From Elysia chlorotica (taxonomy: Eukaryota; Mollusca; Gastropoda; Plakobranchidae), in NCBI GenBank assembly GCA_003991915.1, contig RQTK01000057.1, positions 879,431 to 943,430 on the forward strand: DNA of 64,000 nucleotides. The letters are read 5' to 3'. A model generated the notes under the pieces. It did no database searches. It saw only the letters and a program-made list of their open reading frames with translations, and was not told the origin of the DNA. Positions 45,601 to 59,000 of this stretch are shown here, piece by piece. Each line of letters starts with the position of its first letter. The first letter of the stretch is position 1. A program made the position numbers and the translations under genes.

Positions 45601-48600
45601 TTTACATTTTCTTTTTTTGAGGATTACACTTAAATGTAACATAAAAAAAATATTTGAGAACCAAATAACAAAAAGCTTTCATAGGCTTAATACCAGAAAA
45701 AAATATTCTCAAAAAAAAAAGGCTAAGTTTGAATCATAGGCCACAACTGCTACTAGATAAATTTAAATTTCACAAGCAATTTCTTTTTAAATGTTGTAAG
45801 ATAAGCCCTTTTCACACTCATCATATTTTGCCTTATTTATGTTTGTACCTGTAATTGAATTAAATTAGAATAGGAATAAAACTCCCCCTGTGTCTTTATA
45901 GATTTTCCCTAATCCCACATTTTAACATCGTAGTGGTCATGAGGGTGACAAACTTTCAACAACTAAATATGTGTATGCAAAATTACTTTGAACAATTAAT
46001 TAACATTTTTTTTTTAAATACTGAGAATTTTTGTGTTACCTGATACATTGATTATCATTATCAGAATATGTTTTTGAAGGATAAAGGAAAACCTCATTAT
46101 TTTTTTCTGCATACAAAATTGATGTTCAAATAATGAAGAGAAAAAAATACAAAACAAAGAAAAACATTACAACATTGCAGTTTTCAAAAGGTCTAAGGCA
46201 TCACACCTATAAGGAAAAATATAAATGTTGATGATAAAATCTTGCGACAAGAAAGAAAAATGCAAGTAATTATTGTTTATATGCCATGTACTAAAAAGGA
46301 TTTGTAATATTAAATAAACAGTATTAGTGTTGATGGATAATGATTCAAAATAAGAGTAACTTTGTTAAACAATATAATTGACAGGTACATGGTTTTTCAA
46401 TAATTAGCCCTAATATACCTGAATTTACCAGTTTTGAGATATAGGAATATCAATAATAAAATAGAATTTGTAAAATACATTGTGCGATCTGGGTCTGAAC
46501 AGAATTTATATTGTTGAGATAAAATTGGGGGGGGGGGAAGCCACAGAGATTAAAAAAAAATTATGAGATTCTTTGAAGGTAGAGTTTTAAAATTAACAAA
46601 CTCTAAAGTAGAAATATAATATTGGGACCATTTGTGTGTTCCTTATATATTAGTATACAGTTGATAATAATTATGATGTCATATGCCTGCTTTGGTGTGA
46701 TTTTGAGAAATCGTGCACCAAAGTGAGAAGAAAATCGGCAATCTTTATAATATTTATTTATTGTCATAACCCTATTGTACACTAAACTGTGCTCATGTGA
46801 TTTATAAGTTGGAAACAAGAAACAATCAATCTTTGTAAACACAAAGAGATTTGAAATATCACGGAATCAAAAAAATATATTATAATAGATTGTAAATAGA
46901 TTCTAAATACACAACATTTTTTACAGTAGAAAAGGATTTCTTTTGGCCCCCTTTGAGATATATCATTGCACAAAATGTAAACGATTACAAGGAGAAAAAG
47001 GATAACACAAAAAATTGACTAGTTGTAAGATTTGCAGAGCCTCTAGAAGCAAAGCAGATAAAAAAAATACTAAGGTTGGATATACAAGTAAAGGTAACAT
47101 TGTTTCCTTTACCTCTGAAAAATGTTTTAGTGGATTAAACATAGTATATGAGATACAGTTCTTCTTTTAAAGCTAGACAACAAAGAAAAAAGAAAAGAAA
47201 ATGTATTATGTAGTGCACTAGAGTAATGGAATCATAGAAGGAGCAAAAATAGTCTTCACTTAATACATTTTCATGAGAGATAGAGAAACAATAGTCAATG
47301 TATATAAATGACAGTGCAAATATCAGAAAATTATTTTAAAAAAATACATGGGGCTACAAAAATAAAGCATGTCTTTTTTTTACTCAATAGGGAAGGACTA
47401 GAGTGGATGGTGAAGGAGTGTTCGAAAGAAATGCAATGAGCATAAATTCAGATAATAACCATGAGTCAGAGAAAAGAGAATTATGGAGAGATGACGATAA
47501 CTGTGACTTACAAATAATTTGCCAGATAGAAAGATGATGAGAATAATTTATAGAATGAAAAAAAAAAGAAAGAAAGAAATTACACAGCATGATTTTGAGA
47601 TAAAATTCAAATGGATAGAAATTGTATCTCTCAAGCATTGCTGTTGGATTCTAAAGGAATGGGATCAGAAATGGATAGACGTACACCAGCCCTTGTAATA
47701 ATCTGAGCATTGTTAGAATTGGTAGCGTGATGGTGATACAGATTCAAGGCTTCATTAGACGCATAAATTGACAGGAGACGCTTACGTTGAGCCTTGGACG
47801 AGGCAGAGTTCTTCAGGTACTGCTTGGCTTTCTTGCCACTGTAATCTCTCAAGTTGGCATCTGCCTCTGCGAAAAGAAAAAAAAATATGAAATAATCAAT
47901 AAGTCAGTAGGCACCTTTTTTTTTGAAGTGTCTGCCATGATAACAACTTTGGTAACAAAAAAAAAGGAAAATGAAAAGCATTTTTCTTAGTTTCAGTTGC
48001 ACTGAATTTGGTTCAAAGAATTTCACTAGCTCTATTTTTTAATATTTAAAAAGCTTATCAATACTATTATTCTTTTTTCAAAAAGCTAAAAATGCATTGA
48101 GTTTGATTCTTTTTAGGAGCAACTATCAATTCAAAATAGCAACAAAAAAAAAAGTGTCTGAAGGTGACTTAGAAGCCTAAAAACTGTTCTTGAGATATGG
48201 AACTGTAGGATAAGCAAAATACTTCAAATTATTCCAGTTTCTAAATGGTGCTTCAGATGCTGTGCCACTATACAAACACAATTTTTGCCATTGTCATTGG
48301 AACTATAAGTTAGGAAACAGTATCAGTATACTTATAATAACAAATCTCTTTCTGGAGGACAGAATGCTTGTAGATCCCACTTATCAGATCCAAGTGAGTT
48401 TGCAGCTTTATCTTTTATGCTTCACCTTTACATCTATGAGTAAGGCTTTTATGATAATTTGGAGGGAGGTAGATCTCTAAACTTACTGAATGTCTGGACC
48501 AACAGCTCAATAATCTGCTCATGTCCATGGATGGCTGCCAAGTGAAGAGCCGTGTAGCCCTGAAAAATATTCTAATTAGTCCTCTAAACTTGTGTAGTCA

Positions 48601-49138
48601 AACATTATGTTTGGCTTTACAAAAACAACCACATTTATGAATTATCAGCCAAGAGTAGCATGGCTAAAATAGACTTTTCACATAATAATCATTTAATATC
48701 ATTCAGAGAAATATGTGTAAACATTATTGTGTGCCATACTTGGTCATTCAATATTCTTATCTCTGTTTGAATGCATATAAAAATTTACAACTGTTCTTAC
48801 AGAACTGTTTCCCAAATAATCAAAACTCTATCTGCAATATAACAGAAGCCTCAATCTTGCCTTTGTGTAAGCTCTGGGACAATGTATAATTATAGCAAAT
48901 ATTTACTTCTAGCACCTCTAAAATAAAGACGAAGGTAAATACTTGGTAAAGTTATAAGCTGAAAAGGGCGTTCCTGATTAGCCACATAAAGAGTAAGTTC
49001 ACATACACTGTACATATATGAAAAATGGCGATAAAACAATTAATCTCTAAAAACAATCATTGTGGTAGGAATTGTTCATTAAAAGTAATTTTGAAAAGCT
49101 GATCCACAGTAAAACATATGAAAATTGTCTTACATAAC

Positions 49139-49173
<35 letters not shown>

Positions 49174-49504
49174 AACACTTTCTGCACTGTTTTTCGATTT
49201 ATGCATCACAAGTACTTATAAGCTTTTTACACATTCTCGTGTGTACTATAAATTTCTTTGTGTCACCTTCCAAGTTAAATCTTAACAAGCAGTTTGGTAC
49301 ACCTTTTCTAAAGTTTCCACAGAATTTGAGTCAATAACTTTATAAGCCTTTACATTTCACATCGGTAAAATAAAATAAATCTCTACTTACTCCCTTGATG
49401 GCGAAGTTAATTTCAGTCAGATATGCAGCGTACCAAGGGTGAGGAGATGAAAGGAAAAGAGAAATAGGTAAAAAAATAAATAAATAAACTGCAAATATAT
49501 AAAG

Positions 49505-49557
<53 letters not shown>

Positions 49558-52500
49558 GAGAAAGAAATAGAGAGAGAGGCAGTCACACAGATAGATTGAT
49601 AGAGACAGCAAAAGAGGGACAGGGGAATACAGAGAGGGGGAGGGCGAGAGACATACAGAAAGAATGATAAAAAGAGAAAGAGGGAGGGGATAAAAGAGTG
49701 ACAAAGAAGAAAACACTCAAAAGTAGACATAAATAAACAAAAGGTACTTAATTATAGAAGCAGAGCATAACTGTTAAAGAGAGTGAAAAAAATAGCAACT
49801 GTTAAATTATGTTTATAATTAACATTATACTCTGCAAGTTTCTGCAACAGTTAAGGCAAAAAAGTGTCATGACCAAAAAGGACTTAAAAAAAATATCATG
49901 GATTTTGTCGCAAAATAGTGGTTTATTAAGGTTACCTTAGGTAGTTTTTCAATCCATTAAAAGGGGGCTTTAAAAAATTTTACGTAGATACGTTGCTAGA
50001 ATTATGAAAAGTTGTGTAATTTGAATTGATACTTACATTCTGAACAAGATCATGAAGAAAGTCGAAGTGATGAAGGAAAAATGGAAAGAAAAAGCATTTA
50101 AGGAGGGCAAATCATTTATGGATTAAAAAAATTTGTTCTATGAGTGACTACATAAGGTAAATGAATAAGGTTCAACATTAAATTCAATATTAACATAATA
50201 GGCCAATGTAGACACTCAATTAATCTTTTTGAACTTAAAGATGTAAATATAATTAGCTGCAGTGTTAAATTCAGTCTCTAAAATCAATTATGGGATTACA
50301 AAATGCAAATTAAAAATTTCATTGATGGGAAGATTTAAAATTCAAATATAAATGGGTTACTAAAACCTGATTGAACAAATAGCAGTCATAAAAAAGAGAG
50401 AATATAACAGTAACCTATGTGATTCAACCTAAAAATTAAATGTAATAATGAAAATAGAATGAAATGATACACAACCATGAGATATTCAAACTATGTTTAA
50501 ATGAATTTATTTGCCCAATAATTGATTATGGATTTGTAAGATGAAACAAATAAAAATTGCTCAGAATTAGAGCAGAAGAAAAATAAGGTATTGCCAAAAT
50601 CATCAGGCAAATTTGTGAGAGAACATAATAATAGACTCTGATCCATCAGGGTTTGAATCCTAAGCCTGGTACCAAATATGTAGCATGTAAGCATCTAGGA
50701 ATCATGGCGTAAGTGTTGTCTTGCCCCAGTACAAATGCTAGCTTTAAAGAACATTTCTTGCTTGAATATACTTGCCTACTATCCAGCTCCCACATGATTT
50801 CTCACATGTGTTTTCAACATTATTCGAATTTACAGAAAAAAGAAAAAAAAAAGAGAAAAAAAGGGGCTGGAGGTGGAGGGTAAATAACCCCTTAATAAAT
50901 TTAAATATTCAAGATCATAATTTGTTCCTTTAAAAAGCAGAGGGAAAATGTTTAGAAGACAACATAGACACCAAAAACTTACAGATCTCTGGTCAATGTT
51001 GACTCCAGGTTTGTTTGCAATGAGTTTGATGACCTCCGCTTTCCCTGCCTTGGCTCCCCAGTGCAGAGCAGTCTGAAAGGAGTACAATATGCAAGTTAGA
51101 ATCACTGGAGAGTCGCAAATATTACACTTTCTACCTAAGTTGACTAATCTGAGTGCATGGCCTCTGTTGATGTCGTGAAACTTTTCGAATGACAGTGACG
51201 ATTGTTTAAAGTTTTGAAAAAAGTCACGACTAATCTCTTTGAGGATGTGGTTGAGTTTTATGATCTCTGCCTGTCTGTCTGCTATGTCTGCTAATTTCTT
51301 TTAAATTCAACAAATGATATGCTTTTTATTTATTTAATTTTTTTGGTGGGTGAAAGGGGAGAGGGTCATTGATTTGTTAATTTGTTATTTTTCTCTGATG
51401 ATGGTTTTATATGGAAATTTCAAGACCTGTGTTTGAACAATTTGTGATTGTAAGTATGGGTCTTAAAATGTGTTCCACCAAATTAGTATTTTGCTCACAA
51501 AAAAAAACAAAGGTCCAGGTTTTATGTATCCCCAAGAAAGAAATTCTTTTCAAGCAATTTATAAGCAAAATACACCATAGAGCATTTTCAGCCTTGCACT
51601 AATTTAATGACTAGATTGAGTCAAACACACAGAGAGGTTTTGTCTAAACCAAACATTTCGATTTGTGGTGGACTGGATTTCTAATATTGAACAGAAAAAT
51701 CAATTGATGGCTTATTAACATAAAGATACTCACATACTGATTCAGTCCAAGTTACACAGTTGGTGGTGTTTGGTTGAGTTGTCAACAGATTGTACGAGGA
51801 AGAAAAAAAAGGGAAAATCCAAAAGGAAATGTAAAGGAAGGGAAGTCAAGTATTTAATTCACTGTACTAATGTAATTTTAGTGGATTATAAATGTTTCAA
51901 TCAATCTGTAAAATAATAGGCATATTGGTAAAAGTCATAACAAAATGACAGACAAAAGCGTAATAGGCATATTTTGAGCTATATATCAAGAGTTCAAAGA
52001 CTTGAAATTCCTTTTTGAAGTAGCTAATGTGGCAAAGATGTACAGTAAAAAAAGTACCAATTCTGAGTAACAATTAGTTTCCTTCATGCCATGATCACTT
52101 CATATCATTATGTCATAAATAATTCATAGAATTCTTTGATCTATGTGTTTTGAAAAAAAAACCAACAGATTTTTCATTAGTATCAGAGTACTACTTACCC
52201 CCTAGACACGCCAAAATATGAAGAGCATCAGATGAACATTGATATTTTCAGTATTATTTAACCCTTTTACACTTACAGTCGCCGCCGGTCGCCTCTATCG
52301 GTAAACCCTCGCAGTCGCCGTAGGTCGCCGGCCACGCCTACTAAAGTGACGCTATCGTGTACCGCAATATCGTGGACAGTATCGGCTAATATAGGCAATA
52401 GTGACATCGTTGTCGTTTTAGACAGCTGGAAATAGACTCGATTGTTTCAATGGTCTTTGAATGAAAAGAATCGGCTATTGGGTTGGGAAGTTGTGATTTT

Positions 52501-52979
52501 TTGAAGTTTGTTGTTCTTTTCAAGTGTTTTTTCATCATGGATGATCTATTGCGTTTGTATCAAGAAGCTACAGACAGCATTTACGTTATCTCCCTTAAGT
52601 TAAGAATTGAGTGTCTGACTAGTGACTAGGCTGTAAGGGAAAAAGGGTTAAGTGGTTAAACTGATTAGACATTCCATCAGACTTTTCATTAGTATCAGAG
52701 TACTACTTACCCCCTAGACACGCCAAAATATGAAGAGCATCAGATGACCACAACATCAAGAGAAGAATGCAAATATGAAAAAAGTGAATTGCCATTTTTT
52801 GCTCTGCACAATGTATATATCATAATCATGATACAGTATCATCATTATTTCATATAATTTATTTACATTATAATAATAGTAGTAGTAGCAGCACCAGCAG
52901 TAGCAGAAGTAGTAGTTACTTAACGAACAAAAAAGACACACAAAAAAATAACAATAATAATAATGACAGCAACAACAAA

Positions 52980-53035
<56 letters not shown>

Positions 53036-56000
53036 CAACAAAAATAATCATAAAAAATAATGGAAGAATGAATGAGGCACAGGTCAAAGCAACACTTGTT
53101 TTGAGCTTAAGTTCTGTATATTTCTTTACTTTCCAACTTTTGTATTAAAGTGAAGAGGTGTTTTATGATAACTGCAATAAGGCAGAAATAATTACAAGCT
53201 TCAATTAATTTGAATTTATGAAATACCGTTTAGAGAGATAAGTTAATGGATAACTATCACAATAGGGTTATAAGAATACGTACACTTGTAAAATCCTGAA
53301 ATAGAGAAAAAGATAAGAAAACGTAAATATATGTTTTTCCACAATAGCAAAGATAACTAAATAATAATATTAGTACAAAAAAAAAAACAACACCTCAAGT
53401 CCATAGGTGTTACATTAAATTTGTAAGTAAAATCAAAATTTGACTGCCAAGGTAATATATAAGATTCATCTTGAATCAATTGCAATTCCAGTGACTGTTC
53501 AAATCTGACATTAAAAATACTAAAGTAACCAATTATGTCGAGTCAACAAAATATCAAATGAGTTTTGAGTTGCAAGGTTCATAGTCAATAGATCTTTTTT
53601 CTCTATAAGAGATGGAGTAAAGGGAGTGTGATTTTACCAAAAGTTATTCCACTTTGTTATCTGTGGCTCTAATTGACAGATTCTGATAAAATAAAATGTT
53701 TTGTTGAAAGACATGAGTCCTGTTCAACAGGCAGAAACATAGATCTAGTGTCATTTTGTAATAAACCTTAAATTTTTATCTGTTTGTGCACTTTAAGCTC
53801 CCTTCTAATGTTTATTACCGGAAATGCTAAACCTTTTATCATTACTTCCTTATCCACCGGGGCCACTGCTTGATGAGCTAATTCAAATCTAAAGTAGAGC
53901 CCAAAGTAGTTTTCCAAAAAAGTTGCACAGTTCTTGGTGGATTCATATTCCCTATAATTTTCAATGAAGGCATATACCCTGATCTTGTCATACACTTCTC
54001 TATGTGGGTTCACAGTTGACTATGATAATCTCATGACCTCCAGAAAGTAATTGTTGCTAAGACTTAATTATTGTTCCTTATTTTTAATGACGATCTTTAT
54101 TATCTGCAATTTTAATCACTACGATAATGATATTTATATATAAAATGAAAGATCTTTATTATCTGTATTTTTAATCACTACGATAATGATATTTATATAT
54201 AAAATGAAAGTTCTTTATTATTTGTATTTTTAATCACTACGATAATGATATTTATATATAATGAAAGTTCTTTATTATCTGTTTTTTCTAATCACTACGA
54301 TAATGATATTTATATATTAAATGTACGTTCATTGTCATTTTAAACACTTTGTAAAGCGCACTGAGCCAGGCATTGTCTTGGGTGTTGCGCTAAATAAAAG
54401 CCATATATTATTATTATTATTATTATTAAAGTAGACATTTCAGTTACCTTCAGTTTTGCTAAACCAGGGTTTTTGGACAGCAACCTGTTCATCTCATGGT
54501 ATTCTGCTGAGGAGCAAACAACCATCCATTCTCTCTGCTCTGCACTCAGCTGTGGACATGTAAGAGAAATAAAAGAATTTACATTCAAAATGTTCCTGTT
54601 TAGAATTTCCAGTTTATGAATTATTACAATATACATGTATATTAATATTTAAATATTCATTACTTATTTTAAAATCAAAAGCATACAAGAAAAATATGAA
54701 TTAACTTCAATGGATTTACAGTGCCAAACTTCCCAGCTGAAAAATTTTTCATTGTAACCACTACTTTGTCAATTCAAAAAACATTTTATTTTATCAGAAT
54801 CTGTCAATTCGAGGCACAGATAATATTTGAACATACAAATTGAAAGAGAAAAGGCTCTTTATAAAATATAAAAATCTCTCTTTTCATCTAAGAACTGGCA
54901 ATATTTTTTTTAATATCCATATTTAAATCAATTCTTCCCAAGTATTGTGTGAGAATGATTGCTGTATTCTAATTTGACTGATATATATATATGAGACAAA
55001 AAATAATGTAGTAAACTAGTATACAATTACACCTTCTTATCAAGTTTATCATTTTGTTCAAAACATTAATACAAGACATAATACCCAAACTATAACCACC
55101 TCATGACATCACATCTAAAAATAAATGTGTCAATCATATAAGTAATTTTAAATCTTGTACCCAATAATAAATGATTTATATAAACGTTTATATTTTTTTT
55201 GTAAACATTTTCAAATCTGAGTGATTTTTATCTAAAAATGTATTCACTTAAAGAAAATAAAATGGAAATCTCACCGTTACATATGATGCACTTGAAGAAT
55301 GGGACACATCATCATCCTCCTCTCCCTGAAACATGGACGAAAAAAACACAAAAACAACACTCATTAATGATACAAAATAAATATTGACAACATAATCACT
55401 TTTGAGCCAATTATTCATACCTAATTGAAAGGAAAAATTATTTGCAGTTTAATAGAGATGGATGCGCTGAGATTCACAAGACAAGAAAAAGAAATCTCCG
55501 AAAAGAACCCCCCCCCCCCCCACCTCTGGGCCCGCCGCTCAACAATCTTCTTGTGTAAGGTAAGAGAAGCAAAGTTATGTTTACTGTAATTAACAAACAA
55601 AAACCAATTTCGGTCTAATATTTTTTCAGACAAGAGTTAGCTTGCCACTTTGTTTTGTCTACATACCGGTATTGAAGGCCTTGTCCATTTCTTATGATGA
55701 CCAGCATGATTGTTTTCCATTCTAGCTGGTCGGCCCAGGTCAGTTTCTGAGTGGATTTTGTTCAGGTTCTTGATCTTATCCTTCACGCTGATCACAGACA
55801 CATTGTTTTCCTCATCCGTGGAAGTTTTGCCAGAGGTTGCTGAGGTTGTTGACATTTGAGAGTCCTGGGGAGAAAGCAGCGTTAGCTGGATCATGGCAGT
55901 TTCCTATTTTTTGCGTTAACTTCTGATTCTCTACATGCTGTACTTCATTTGGTTTGACATCTTGAACTTGATTTATATCTTTAGCCTTAACATTGATAAA

Positions 56001-59000
56001 CGGTTTCTCACCATTTGAACAACTTAACATCAAATGTGGTATAACTTATATAGTCGCTTAACATCAAATGTGGTATAACTTATATAGTTAGACACTACAT
56101 CGCCTAAAGCGAGGATTAAATGTAACACTTGCATGTTTAATCTATTTCTCAGATAGGCCAGTATCCATTTAATTGATCTAAGAAATAACTAACAACTGTC
56201 AAATAATAAAACAGTACAATATAGCCATTGCTGTGCTGACATGCTGTAAATACAAAACCCACAATTTTTTTTTTACCGTGGATACAAGGGAAGCAACAGA
56301 ACTTGAGGCACTTGGCTGGAGTCTGTCAGTTTGTCGCATTCTAACTTCCATAGCTTCATCAACTTTAATCCTGGACATGCCTCCACCGTCCACACTATCT
56401 GCATCATTCTGGGGTTTGCTTGGTGAAGCTAGAATGGATTAAAGTATTATATCTTGAAACTCTTATATCATATTTTTTCATTTAGCTAATTTATAAAAGA
56501 CGGCAAGGCTCAAGACTTTAAACTTTTACAACTCAGCCATACTTACTCAAAATATGGCTATTCTTAATTACCCGCCTAATTGATTAATGGCCTCTAACCC
56601 AATAAGCGCTTATAATCTGGATTTTATCACTGAAATCGTCTCACATATCTATGCAGATAAACTAATCGAATGATACATTACTTTAAAATAAGTTTACGCA
56701 ACACAAAATGATCTTGATAGACAAAACAAAACTTTTATTTAGTTATTTTCACACAAATTTCTGTCCATGTTCAGTATTTCAATGAGAGGATACAGTTCTG
56801 GAGAGATTACAAAATACACAGCTTCTACTAATTGAGGAAAAAGTTTGGTTAATTTCTCATAGCTTCTGGCAGTGTTATGTTTAAGTATTAAAAATCTTAC
56901 ACTCTAGCCTTTTTTCAAACCTTGAATTGGCACTACCCTACATAATCACTTGCTGTTGTGGAGTTTTTAAGTCAAAGCTATTCATTTGGCCCTCTGTGCA
57001 ATCATCTAGGTGCATGATTTACAGCTACGTCTTTCGACAAGAATGCATATATTGTGTCAAACAGTTTGTGAAGACAAAAATGGCTACATACAATTTCACT
57101 GGTGAAGTAAAAATAAAAATTTTTAATCAACTTCTTCAACCAGCAAAAAATTGTATAGGTTAAAAAATATACAAAAAAAACAGTTTGAAATTTAAATGAT
57201 AGTCAAGCTTACCAAAATTCTTTTCCCCTCGGACTTTGAATAAGAAAGACCTTAGCCTACTGACCTGCCGGAGGCTCTGACTGTGCTCGCGGAGACTCCT
57301 GTCTCGGATCGGTTTTCTCCTCATTTTGAGATTTCCTCTCAGACACTGCCACGCCACTGTGGCCTCTGGCGGAGAGGAGATCAGGGTCTGATGCAGATGG
57401 CCTCTGGTCACTTTGACTAGATGTCTTGGGAGCTGGTCTGGAGGAGCTGCTCGTGGTGGACAGTGACACACTGGATGCAGTCGACAGGTTGGAGGCAGAA
57501 GAGTTGTAGCCGTCACTACTGGGTCTGTATTTTCTCTTCAAAAGCAGAACCTTTTCTCCAGACTATGGGGGAAAATAATTTTTAAAAAATAATTAAGAGA
57601 GCATTATACATTTTTAAATTCTGAGAAAAAAAAAAGCATTTATGAGGAAAAACCTTTTTACACTGCATGATTTGAGGCCTATTCTGATTGTGCGCACAAT
57701 TTGGAGAAATTTGCACAAATTTATACAAAGTTAAAGCTTTAATTTTTTTTTTTTAATGGAAGGGATGCAGATCAATACAAGAGGTGCTAGCACGAGAGAA
57801 TATCAATTAATATTCAATGCGCAAAGCATGTGTCCAGCAGGATGGGAGAGGGTTAAGGTCTCATAGTGATGATGATTCGCTTTACCTATGTTTTAGCTCA
57901 TCAGTGGTAAGCATTGAACAAATCTATCAGAAGTAGGCCTATCTGAGGTGATCCACAGTATTGTTACTTAAAATGTTACTTAAAACAAAAAAGTAGCAAA
58001 ATGATTTTACCACGTGCTAATCAAACCTACACTAAAAATTGTGCATGCTCTAAGAAAGATTTATAATGATCTCTGCACAAATACAGTGCTCTGTCCTAGG
58101 TGTAAGTCGCAATACAAGCTGAAGAAGAGTAAAAGTACACAGTTTCTCTAGGAAAATCAGTCAATTTCGCAGTTCACATTCAAAAACGCTTTCGGTGTGA
58201 TAGTTACCAGAACTCAAATCAATGTCATGAAGTGCCACAGAAATAAAATACTACCTATACCTCTTTATATTTTGTGGTTCTTCTTAAATTTAACACTCAA
58301 ATCAAAATATATTTTCCTAAAATTTATTTTGGGTGTTGATTTGGAAGTGCAAACAAGTAAATGAATCCTTTTAAAACCATAAATAAATAAATAAATAAAC
58401 ATGCTTTATTTGTTTGACTGAACGGTGCAAGAGAGACTCAAATTTAATGTGTATTACTTACTTCGTCCAGTTTGATAGTTGCCAACTCATTAACATAGTC
58501 TTTGAATTTCTCTCTGTTTTGGGCTGGAATAAAAACAAAAAACAATTAAGTCAAATTACGGTAAATATAATATCCATTGAAATAGCAATGTTACAACAAC
58601 TAATTACAACTGATGGCCTTAATAAAACTAAATGTCAATTCAATGGTAAAAAAAAAAAATTCATTTAAAACTGCATTACATTTATTATGTTATTTAGACA
58701 GACAGAGTCTATATTTTTACAACCATCCATTCCAAGGACTGATCAGTAACTGGTCATAGCAGTTTGAGTATAGGATGGATAGATTCCATGTGCAGTATAT
58801 AGTTCATTTTTTTTCTACTCCCTTCCCCCCCTAAAAATGGTGCGTTATGATACATTTTTTTTAACATTATAACTTGTTATCAAGTATACCTGTTCAAGAT
58901 GCATTCAATACAGAATGAGAGACCAACAAACCTGCTGAATGGCTAAAATAGAGACATTATATCAATAGCTACCCCTAGCGGTGTCTGAAACCGATGTATT

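Larger units (their letters stand above)
38319..47630. other. Long SOWAH intron, repeat-rich, no coding exon found
   Basis: Between the donor at 47785 and the exon at 38318. It holds GAA and GA microsatellites, a duplicated 60-bp segment around the GAA repeat, and a triplicated block at 40.5-43.2 kb. Between 43.2 and 47.6 kb I see only AT-rich sequence, with a (G)9 run near 46530. Confidence 0.6.

Noticed and set aside
49391-49435. Reading the segment before GTAAGT as a longer exon (WYAAYLTEINFAIKG)
   Set aside because: No AG acceptor lies upstream for about 93 nt, and inserting this sequence would break the RS-G-GYTALH spacing.
51720-51760. A longer micro-exon GLNQY before TALHW
   Set aside because: No AG precedes GGACTG, and extending further meets TAA in that frame.
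52199-52240. Ankyrin-like reading SDALHILACLG before the GTAAGT donor in the 70-bp repeat
   Set aside because: Neither copy has an AG acceptor upstream of it. The TAG|GGG micro-exon explains the site better.
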